DNA of 19,182 nt from Fimenecus sp963624605 (GTDB lineage Bacteria; Bacillota; Clostridia; Oscillospirales; Acutalibacteraceae): assembly GCA_963624605.1 (NCBI GenBank), contig CAVFQD010000036.1:1-19182 (forward strand), read 5' to 3'. Positions 14,078 through 19,182 of the stretch are shown here, one piece after another. The position numbers and the translations under genes were made by a program. The notes below the pieces were generated by a model, which saw only the letters and a list, made by a program, of their open reading frames with translations, ran no database searches and was not told the origin of the DNA. How positions within the stretch are numbered: the first letter of the stretch is position 1; the number at the start of each line of letters is the position of its first letter.

Positions 14078-16286
14078 CGTTGTTCTCCAAAAGCATATAT
14101 TTAAGTGCGGAATACCGGCGTGTTTTCCTGTCGTTTTGCGCCATTTCAAGCACCTCTGCGGAGCTTCCGACAATCACAAGCTTTTCCTTTGCCCTGGTAA
14201 CTGCGGTATAAAGCAAATTTCTGTATTTCAACTGCGGAATTACGGAAATTATTGGCAAAACAACCGCCTTGAACTCACTGCCCTGACTTTTATGTACGGT
14301 AACGGCATAAGCAAGCTCAAGCTCAATCAACTGGTCTTTGAGATATGTTGCCCGTCTGTCGTCGTCAAAGCAAATTATCACGCATTCGTTTCTTAAGTCA
14401 ATTCGTTCAATTATACCTATATCGCCGTTGAAAATGCCCTCGCCCGAGTCCTTGCCTCTTTCCCAGCCGATGTTGTAGTTATTCTTAACCTGCATAACCT
14501 TGTCGCCCTCACGGAACACCTTGAAGCCGACGGTTATTTCGTTTTTATCCTTTGCGTGGGGGTTTACAAGCTCCTGTAACAGCTTGTTGAGGTTGTTTGT
14601 ACCCGCTTCGCCTTTTTTAGACGGGCATATAACCTGAATATCTGTAAACGGAGAATATCCGTAAGCCGCAGGCAAACGCTTTGAGTAAAGCTCGGCTACC
14701 GTCTGCGAGGTATCAAAGGCGTTTCTTCTTTCCATAAGAAAAAAGTCACTGTCCTTTTTGTCGATTATTATCTGCTCGCCGTTTACTATCCTGTGTGCGT
14801 TTGTAACGATAAGGCTGTCAAGCGACTGCCTGAAAACCTCTTTCAATTCAACCACGGGTAATAACTTCGAACCGATTAAATCAGCCAAAACATTACCCGC
14901 TCCGACTGCCGGAAGCTGATCGGAGTCGCCGACCATAACGAACCTGCAACCGAATGGAAGAGCCGCCAAAAGACTTGCAAAAAGGCTTGTGTCAACCATT
15001 GAAAGCTCGTCCACAATAAGAACCTCGCAGTCAAGCGGATTGCGCAGATTGCGCTGAAAAACGGGTCTGTCGTTTTCATCCCATTCGACCTCAAGCAAGC
15101 GATGAATTGTCTTTGCCTCCTTGCCCGTAAGCTCGCTCATACGCTTTGCCGCCCTGCCCGTAGGTGCCGCAAGCGCAATTTCAAGTCCCTCGTTTTCAAA
15201 CACCTTGATTATACCCTTGAGCGTTGTGGTTTTGCCTGTGCCTGGTCCGCCCGTCAAGATGAGCATGCCCTTATTTATTGCGGTCTGTATTGCCTCTTTC
15301 TGCTTTTCGGCATATTCGATTTTAAGCGAAGCCTCAACCGCTTCGATTTCCTTGTACAAGGTTTTCCTCTCGGGAGGTGGGAATTTCAAAAGCACCTTCA
15401 TACGGTTGCTTATGGAATTTTCGTCAAGATATGCCGAAGTCAGGAAAACAAACTCCTTACCGTTCATTTCCTTTGAAACAAGCTTATTCTCGCCTATGAG
15501 CTCGTCAATCATAATGTCGGCGTTATCCTCGTTGTCGGAAAGATACTGCGCCGCAATCTTTACAAGCTTTTCTCTCGGCAGACAGGTGTGCCCGTCCGAA
15601 TATAAATTATGAGTAACGATATGTACTATACCCGCTTTAATCCTGTATGCCGGGTTTGTACCGTTGGGCAGGCTCTGCGCTATGGTTTCCGCCCTTTCAA
15701 AGCCTATTCCGACGCCCGAAAAGCACAAATCAAACGGGTTTTCCATAACCCTCTCAACCGTGTTTGCGCCGAACAGCTTATACGCCTTTATACACTCGTT
15801 GGGCGTCATTCCGTAGGCTTCAAGATTCATCATAATTCCCCTTACGGCAAATTGGCTCTTGAAGTCTTTTGAAATCATACGGGCACGCTCCAAGGATATA
15901 CCCTTGATAAGCGCAAGACTCTCGGGCTCGTTTTCAAGCACCTCAAACGAGCGCTCCCCGAATTTTTCGATTATCTTTTCGGCGGTTGCGGGACCTATCC
16001 CCTTTACCGCACCTGCACTGAGATAATTATATAGCTGTTCTGTCGTCGCAGGCATATTCCGCTCATAGCTTTCGACCTTGAACTGTCTGCCGAAGGTGTT
16101 GTGAAATGTCCAGTTTCCCGAGCACTTGACCGTTTCGCCGACGGAAATTGCGGAGAAAAGACCGACGGCCGTAATGAGCTCGTCATCACAGCCTATTTCA
16201 AGCACGGTATAGCCGTTTTGTTCGTTTCGGAATTTTATATCCTCGACAGTACCGCTTATTATTTCGTTTTTAAGCTCTTCATTCAT
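14064..16286 (-). CDS. recD2: RecD2-type ATP-dependent DNA helicase
   Basis: This 740-residue SF1B 5'-3' helicase acts without RecBC in DNA repair and fork protection. An N-terminal OB-like region is followed by helix-hairpin-helix segments (AGAVKGIGPATAEKII, 91-106). The Walker A loop is GGPGTGKTT (346-354), Walker B is VDELSMVD (425-432), motif III is GDSDQLPAVG (453-462) and motif IV is VFRQS. Motif VI lies in VTHKSQGSEF-like and YTAVTRAKEK segments near the C-terminus. The length fits RecD2 (about 740-800). The start is ATG 16286, with GAGGA 9 bases upstream; it overlaps the stop of the 111-residue membrane protein by four bases (ATGA). The frame reaches 16346, but that part lies within the upstream gene. 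comF follows by overlap. Confidence 0.95.
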   Translation of the reverse strand: MNEELKNEIISGTVEDIKFRNEQNGYTVLEIGCDDELITAVGLFSAISVGETVKCSGNWTFHNTFGRQFKVESYERNMPATTEQLYNYLSAGAVKGIGPATAEKIIEKFGERSFEVLENEPESLALIKGISLERARMISKDFKSQFAVRGIMMNLEAYGMTPNECIKAYKLFGANTVERVMENPFDLCFSGVGIGFERAETIAQSLPNGTNPAYRIKAGIVHIVTHNLYSDGHTCLPREKLVKIAAQYLSDNEDNADIMIDELIGENKLVSKEMNGKEFVFLTSAYLDENSISNRMKVLLKFPPPERKTLYKEIEAVEASLKIEYAEKQKEAIQTAINKGMLILTGGPGTGKTTTLKGIIKVFENEGLEIALAAPTGRAAKRMSELTGKEAKTIHRLLEVEWDENDRPVFQRNLRNPLDCEVLIVDELSMVDTSLFASLLAALPFGCRFVMVGDSDQLPAVGAGNVLADLIGSKLLPVVELKEVFRQSLDSLIVTNAHRIVNGEQIIIDKKDSDFFLMERRNAFDTSQTVAELYSKRLPAAYGYSPFTDIQVICPSKKGEAGTNNLNKLLQELVNPHAKDKNEITVGFKVFREGDKVMQVKNNYNIGWERGKDSGEGIFNGDIGIIERIDLRNECVIICFDDDRRATYLKDQLIELELAYAVTVHKSQGSEFKAVVLPIISVIPQLKYRNLLYTAVTRAKEKLVIVGSSAEVLEMAQNDRKTRRYSALKYMLLENNDEKG

Positions 16287-16618
16287 TTGAACAATTCCTC
16301 TAATTCGTCCGCCGTTATTAGATAAATGCCGTTTGTCTGTCTGCACACATTAAGGCAGGAAAGCTTTTGCGCTTCGTCCATACCCGTATCGACAACAAGC
16401 ACTCTGCCGTGTTTCTCATCGCCGATAAGGTTAATCTTTGTCCTTGCCGCATATGCCGCCTGAGTGGTTTCCTCGCCGCAGCCTTCGGACGGAATAATTA
16501 TGTAATAGTCATACTTTCCCTTTGGCATTAAAAGCTTGAACAGTATCCCGTATGAGAGAGCAAGCAGCCCCAAAAGTACCAAGCCGACAAAAACCGATGC
16601 AAAAAACGCCTCTAACAT
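16283..16618 (-). CDS. Small membrane protein coupled to recD2
   Basis: I do not recognise this 111-residue protein. One strongly hydrophobic segment (about 5-31) is followed by an 80-residue domain. That domain has YDYYIIIPSEGCGEE, a hydrophobic VLVVDTGMD strand and a C-terminal GIYLITADELEELF, suggesting a small alpha/beta domain in the cytoplasm. Its stop overlaps the recD2 ATG (ATGA), so the two are translated together. ATG 16618 has GGGGTG 6 bases upstream, inside a hairpin; a GTG at 16627 is the alternative. No promoter fits between it and rnpB, so readthrough from rnpB is the likely source of transcript. Confidence 0.75.
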   Translation of the reverse strand: MLEAFFASVFVGLVLLGLLALSYGILFKLLMPKGKYDYYIIIPSEGCGEETTQAAYAARTKINLIGDEKHGRVLVVDTGMDEAQKLSCLNVCRQTNGIYLITADELEELFK

Positions 16619-16624
16619 TAAAAT

Positions 16625-16648
16625 CACCCCATAACATAGTATGAGGCG
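16625..16648 (-). terminator. Terminator-like hairpin between rnpB and the recD2 unit
   Basis: The minus-strand stem CGCCUCAUA with UAUGGGGUG (16640-16648 with 16625-16633) has two wobble pairs and a 6-base loop, and is followed by AUUUUA. The GGGGTG ribosome binding site of the next gene is in the right arm. Wobbles that would be mismatches on the other strand place it on the minus transcript. It is probably the rnpB terminator and is likely incomplete because of the short U run. Confidence 0.65.
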
Positions 16649-16659
16649 AGTTTAATAAT

Positions 16660-16997
16660 GTGAGTAAACCTGTAAGCCGAGTTCTGTCATTGAAAGCAAT
16701 TATCTGTCTAATCGTACCGTTACCGATACGCTCAAGCCATCCGTCGAAGTATCTGCCCAGCTGACAACTTCGGTCGATGTTGCATCGGGTAGGGTTTACT
16801 TGGCAATATTGTTACCAATATCCCGGTGAGCTCTTACCTCGCCTTTCCACCCTTACCGTAAAAATACGGCGGTATATCTCTATGCACTTTCCCGGAGGTC
16901 GCCCTCGGCGGCCGTTAGCCGTTACCCTGCTGTATGATGCTCGGACTTTCCTCATCGACGCATTGCTGCGCCTCCGCAATTGCTCAGTCTGCTCACT
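16660..16997 (-). ncRNA. rnpB: RNase P RNA
   Basis: This is the catalytic RNA of ribonuclease P, which trims tRNA 5' ends. On the minus strand the universal GAGGAAAGUCCG (16942-16953) appears near the 5' end. It is followed by GGGUAACGGCUAACGGC and a GAGGGCGACCUCC hairpin typical of the A class. AGGUAAGAGCUCACCG (16824-16839) and the 3' element GACAGAACUCGGCUUACA (16671-16688) follow. The ends are set by P1: GUGAG (16992-16996) pairs with CUCAC (16660-16664), with partial pairing continuing inward. Boundaries are accurate to about 5 bases. It has its own promoter and lies between pdaA and the recD2 unit. Confidence 0.96.
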
Positions 16998-17002
16998 CAT
17001 AT

Positions 17003-17031
17003 ATTTTATTATATTTTATCTCCCGTGTCAA
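17003..17031 (-). promoter_or_regulatory. rnpB promoter overlapping the pdaA stop codon
   Basis: On the minus strand: perfect -35 TTGACA (17026-17031), a 17-base spacer, -10 TAAAAT (17003-17008). The TGA stop of the deacetylase gene (17028-17030) is part of the -35 box. The start would fall at about 16996-16998, matching the predicted 5' end of the RNA. Confidence 0.88.
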
Positions 17032-18017
17032 TTACCGTAATCACGCAAGGATTTGAAAACATATCCGTTTTCCCTTGCGTAATCGATTATCCTCGCAAGA
17101 GCGTTTGAGTTATCGGGCGAAACGGCGTGAAGAAGTATTACCGCACCCGGATGAAGCCTTGCGGTTACTGTGTCGAAAGCGTAATCCGCACCCTTTTGAT
17201 TGTTGAGATCCCAATCGGAATAGGCAAGCGACCAGAAAACGCACTTATAGCCGAGAGAACCGACCAAATCAAGCGCACTCTCGGAATATTCGCCCATCGG
17301 GAAACGGAAATATGGCTCGGAATAGCCGAAATTCGTCCGCAAATAGTCGTCCATTCCCTTTATCTCCTGCGCCATTTCGGTACGCGTCAGCGTCGGGAAC
17401 GAGGGGTGAGTGACGGAGTGATTGCCGACAATATGCCCCTCGTTTATCATTCTTGAAATAAGCTCCGGATACTGCTTTACCTGAGGCAGAGTGCAGAAAA
17501 ACGCCGCTGTAACGCCTTTTTCCTTTAATGTGTCGAGGATTTTTGCGGTATAGCCGTTTTCATAGCCGCAGTCAAAGGTAAGATACAGAACCTTTTCTGT
17601 CGATACCGTGTCAAGGCAGAGCGCATTGAAATTGTTTTCGTCAAAATATTTCTGATTGTTTACGGAAATACTGTTGGGCTGACCGTCCTTTGCAACACCG
17701 AAGCCGTATCCTTTTTTCTCGGTTGACAGCTGTCTTGTGTTCTCGGGGTCGGTAACCTTGAATTCAACGCATGCAAGCGGTTCCTTACCCGTATAGGTTT
17801 TACCGTCCTGAAGCACGGCAGAGCCCGAGCCCGCAGGCAGAATATCCGCCGAAACGCCGTCGGAGCCGTCGGCTTTTTCGGTTGTCGTAAGTAATTCGAT
17901 ATTCATTTCCTCGGTGGTTTCCGGCACCGTTGCCTGTTCCGTCGGCTCTTTTTTTGAGCAGGAGCACATTGAAAAAACAAATATGAGAACGATAAGTACG
18001 GCTGTTACTTTTTTCAT
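17028..18017 (-). CDS. PdaA-like polysaccharide deacetylase lipoprotein
   Basis: This 329-residue protein has an N-terminal signal (about 1-17) ending in a Cys-Ser-Cys (18-20), probably a lipobox. A Thr/Glu-rich linker (20-75) and a NodB deacetylase domain (about 143-325) follow. Domain motifs are TFDCGYENG (147-155, Asp149), HSVTH (His200 and His204), FRFPMGEYS (237-245) and LLHAVS (His297). GYENGY, NNQKG and HPGAV strongly resemble Bacillus PdaA, which deacetylates muramic acid during spore cortex delta-lactam formation. The Asn after the first Asp in PdaA is Cys150 here. A vegetative muropeptide deacetylase role cannot be excluded. ATG 18017 has AAGGGG 6 bases upstream, directly after a terminator (18031-18062), so the gene may depend on readthrough from the 59-residue protein gene. 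Confidence 0.88.
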   Translation of the reverse strand: MKKVTAVLIVLIFVFSMCSCSKKEPTEQATVPETTEEMNIELLTTTEKADGSDGVSADILPAGSGSAVLQDGKTYTGKEPLACVEFKVTDPENTRQLSTEKKGYGFGVAKDGQPNSISVNNQKYFDENNFNALCLDTVSTEKVLYLTFDCGYENGYTAKILDTLKEKGVTAAFFCTLPQVKQYPELISRMINEGHIVGNHSVTHPSFPTLTRTEMAQEIKGMDDYLRTNFGYSEPYFRFPMGEYSESALDLVGSLGYKCVFWSLAYSDWDLNNQKGADYAFDTVTARLHPGAVILLHAVSPDNSNALARIIDYARENGYVFKSLRDYGN

Positions 18018-18030
18018 AATTTATCCCCTT

Positions 18031-18062
18031 AAAAAAATTGTCCGTTACCGTCGGCAACGGAC
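18031..18062 (-). terminator. Intrinsic terminator directly before pdaA
   Basis: The minus-strand stem GUCCGUUGCC with GGUAACGGAC (18053-18062 with 18040-18049) has ten pairs including one G-U, a 3-base loop, then AA and seven U (18031-18037). The pdaA binding site AAGGGG starts within a few bases of the U run. The wobble becomes an A-C mismatch on the plus strand, so it is oriented to the minus transcript. Confidence 0.87.
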
Positions 18063-18073
18063 TCACCTTGATT

Positions 18074-18253
18074 TTACATCATACTTTGCATATTTTCAAC
18101 CATATTCGAAAAAGTATTCACAGCTTTTTTAGCCGTCTTTTTCATATTCTTCATCGGGTCGTCGTTCATCGCCGAGCCGATCATAGCCGCAGCGGCACCG
18201 AGAGCAAGGCTTGCACCTACGGCTTTCATTGTTTTCTCCGTTTGCTTTTTCAT
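18074..18253 (-). CDS. Small Met-rich uncharacterised protein (59 residues)
   Basis: This short open frame is supported by a good GAGGTG ribosome binding site 5 bases before ATG 18253 and by a terminator beginning 11 bases after its TAA stop. The product starts with basic MKKQTEKT. A short Ala-rich hydrophobic segment (about 11-28, GASLALGAAAAMIGSAM) follows, then a Lys-rich amphipathic helix (34-59, KKTAKKAVNTFSNMVE). Ten of 59 residues are Met. It looks like a small membrane-associated or peripheral helix protein. I cannot name a family. It is divergent to trmL and lies upstream of pdaA. No convincing promoter was found; the intergenic region 18254-18379 is A/T-rich. Confidence 0.78.
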   Translation of the reverse strand: MKKQTEKTMKAVGASLALGAAAAMIGSAMNDDPMKNMKKTAKKAVNTFSNMVENMQSMM

Positions 18254-18345
18254 ATTTTCACCTCTTTGCTTTTGTGATGTACTAATATTCTTTACACAAA
18301 CGGAAAAATAATTATTGTATAGTTCTTTTATTTTTTGAAAAATAT

Positions 18346-18353
18346 GTTAAAAT
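18346..18353 (+). promoter_or_regulatory. Extended -10 element of the trmL promoter
   Basis: TGTTAAAAT (the TG at 18345-18346 and TAAAAT at 18348-18353) forms an extended -10 box. The region 17 bases upstream (CTTTTA) is a poor -35. The predicted start near 18360 gives a 20-base leader containing GGGAGA before the trmL ATG. Confidence 0.5.
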
Positions 18354-18379
18354 AGATAAAAAATTCGGGAGAGAAAAAA

Positions 18380-18892
18380 ATGTCGATTAACATAGTAATG
18401 GTTGAGCCTGAAATTCCGCAAAACACGGGCAATGTCGCAAGGACCTGTGCTCTGACGGGAGCAAGGCTTCATCTTGTCGGCCCCATGGGCTTTAAGATAG
18501 ACGACCGCAAGCTCAAAAGAGCGGGTCTTGATTACTGGTATCTTTTGGATATTACATATTATGAAAGCCTTGCCGAATTCCTTGAAAATAACAAGGAGCA
18601 CGAGGATAAATTCTACTTTTTCACAACAAAGGGCAGGCACATTTATTCGGATGTGAAATATCCCGACAACTGCTACCTTTTCTTCGGAAAGGAGACAAAG
18701 GGCTTGCCCGAGGATTTATTGTATAACCACCCCGACGCCTGCGTGCGTATGCCGATGCTGAACCACGAGCGGGCAAGAAGCCTGAACCTTTCAAATACAG
18801 TTGCAATCGCAACATATGAAGTGTTAAGGCAGTGGAATTTCCCCGAGCTTTTGTGCGAGGGTCAGCTCCACGAGCTTAAATGGGACGAATAA
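18380..18892 (+). CDS. trmL: tRNA (cytidine(34)-2'-O)-methyltransferase
   Basis: This 170-residue SPOUT methyltransferase of the TrmL/CspR group adds a 2'-O-methyl group to the wobble base of certain leucine tRNAs, using S-adenosylmethionine. The N-terminal VEPEIPQNTGNVARTC (8-23) is the family signature. The trefoil knot follows as LFFGKETKGLP and a C-terminal MPMLNHERARSLNLSN segment with TVAIATYEVLRQ. The length is typical (about 155-170). ATG 18380 has GGGAGA 8 bases upstream. It is the only plus-strand gene in the window, divergent from the 59-residue protein, and ends at a strong terminator. It is a second likely tRNA wobble-modification gene here besides the U32 protein. Confidence 0.95.
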   Translation: MSINIVMVEPEIPQNTGNVARTCALTGARLHLVGPMGFKIDDRKLKRAGLDYWYLLDITYYESLAEFLENNKEHEDKFYFFTTKGRHIYSDVKYPDNCYLFFGKETKGLPEDLLYNHPDACVRMPMLNHERARSLNLSNTVAIATYEVLRQWNFPELLCEGQLHELKWDE

Positions 18893-18893
18893 G

Positions 18894-18931
18894 AAAACAG
18901 CCTGTTGCGGTTTATGTAACAGGCTGTTTTT
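18894..18931 (+). terminator. Strong intrinsic terminator after trmL
   Basis: A perfect 13-base-pair stem, AAAACAGCCTGTT with AACAGGCTGTTTT (18894-18906, 18918-18930), starts 2 bases after the trmL stop and ends in a T run. The A-rich left side could let it work in both directions. Confidence 0.93.
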
Positions 18932-19131
18932 GTTGTGTGAGTTTTGAAGGGCAAAACTGTGTTTGTGCTAAATTTTTAATTTGTTAGAAACCGAAAGTTA
19001 TTATAACCACGCTGATTTCCACGGCGGGAGCAAGCCCCCGCCCTACCCGATATTGAAACGCACAACCCGTAGGGGCGACCTGCGGTCGCCCGCCAAATCA
19101 GCAGCAACAAAAAGCGGGCGAACACAGTGTA
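18932..19131. repeat. Gene-free tail with GC-rich palindromes (REP-like)
   Basis: No credible gene is seen after trmL. The stretch holds a small GTTTTG/CAAAAC hairpin (18941-18957). A GGCGGG/CCCGCC dyad follows at 19023-19042, which pairs better on the minus strand through a G-U wobble. Next is a perfect 8-base stem GGGCGACC with GGTCGCCC around TGC (19073-19091). A downstream GCGGGCG (19114-19120) can pair with CGCCCGC (19087-19093) instead. Such GC-rich dyads stand out against A/T-rich flanks and recall the intergenic palindromic repeats of gut Clostridia (from memory). Confidence 0.6.
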
Positions 19132-19178
19132 TAGTGTAATAAGATAGTAAACAGGTAGTGTAAGGACATAGTAAACAG
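19132..19178. repeat. Two copies of a 23-base direct repeat
   Basis: The units at 19132-19154 and 19156-19178 both begin TAGTGTAA and end ATAGTAAACAG. They differ only in the 4 bases between (TAAG against GGAC), and their starts are 24 bases apart. A further partial TAGTG-like stretch precedes them. The array ends 4 bases before the window edge and may continue. It could be the subterminal binding repeats of a mobile element. Confidence 0.75.
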
Positions 19179-19182
19179 TTTT

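Noticed and set aside
18254..18379. Sporulation sigma factor promoter for the 59-residue gene
   Set aside because: TATACAAT-like and GTGTAAAG-like stretches occur, but none has a partner box at the right distance.
19132..19178. CRISPR array
   Set aside because: The repeats are only one base apart, with a variable centre rather than unique spacers, and no cas genes are present.

Overview
The window looks like chromosomal DNA from a Gram-positive Clostridia-type bacterium, most likely of the Ruminococcaceae/Oscillospiraceae kind, probably a spore former. The signs are a T-box leader in front of valS, many AGGAGG-like ribosome binding sites, GTG and TTG starts, consensus sigma-A promoters (TTGACA-17-TAAAAT), intrinsic terminators, and a PdaA-type deacetylase (a spore cortex enzyme in Bacillus). 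All genes except the last (trmL) are on the minus strand. The taxonomic placement is inferred from gene families, not from a search.

Reading along the minus strand from right to left, the first block (18253-16283) holds a 59-residue Met-rich small protein, a leaky-looking terminator, the PdaA-like lipoprotein deacetylase, rnpB (RNase P RNA) and a 111-residue membrane protein. The last of these is translationally coupled to recD2 and then comF (to 13358). A 158-residue single-span membrane protein follows from its own promoter (12845-13321). Next come the T-box-controlled valS (9850-12552) and a gtrA-family membrane gene (9161-9733), whose promoter carries a perfect palindrome.

The largest unit starts at a promoter just upstream of tmk (9045) and runs tmk, DUF2156, GNAT acetyltransferase, DJ-1/PfpI protein, 5-formyl-THF cyclo-ligase, mltG, U32 peptidase-like protein (TrhP family), NAT/GNAT acyltransferase and a class B penicillin-binding protein (94-1680). 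The early genes overlap or nearly touch. Two hairpins divide the unit: one after mltG and one directly before the PBP. The mltG, U32 and PBP neighbourhood recalls the Bacillus subtilis yrrL-yrrR region (established knowledge, from memory). The unit links nucleotide and one-carbon metabolism, tRNA modification and peptidoglycan synthesis (MltG cuts nascent glycan strands; the PBP cross-links). At the far left, a strong promoter fires out of the window.

On the right, trmL (18380-18892, plus strand) ends at a strong terminator. It is followed by about 250 bases without a gene, holding GC-rich palindromes and two copies of a 23-base direct repeat that run toward the window edge, possibly the end of a mobile element.

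I found no defence island, CRISPR array, toxin-antitoxin pair, prophage or clearly new multigene system. The coding content is mainly housekeeping. The most interesting signals lie between genes: three terminator-like hairpins packed directly against the ribosome binding site of the next gene with no room for a separate promoter, a palindromic operator candidate, an unannotated small protein, and the terminal repeats.
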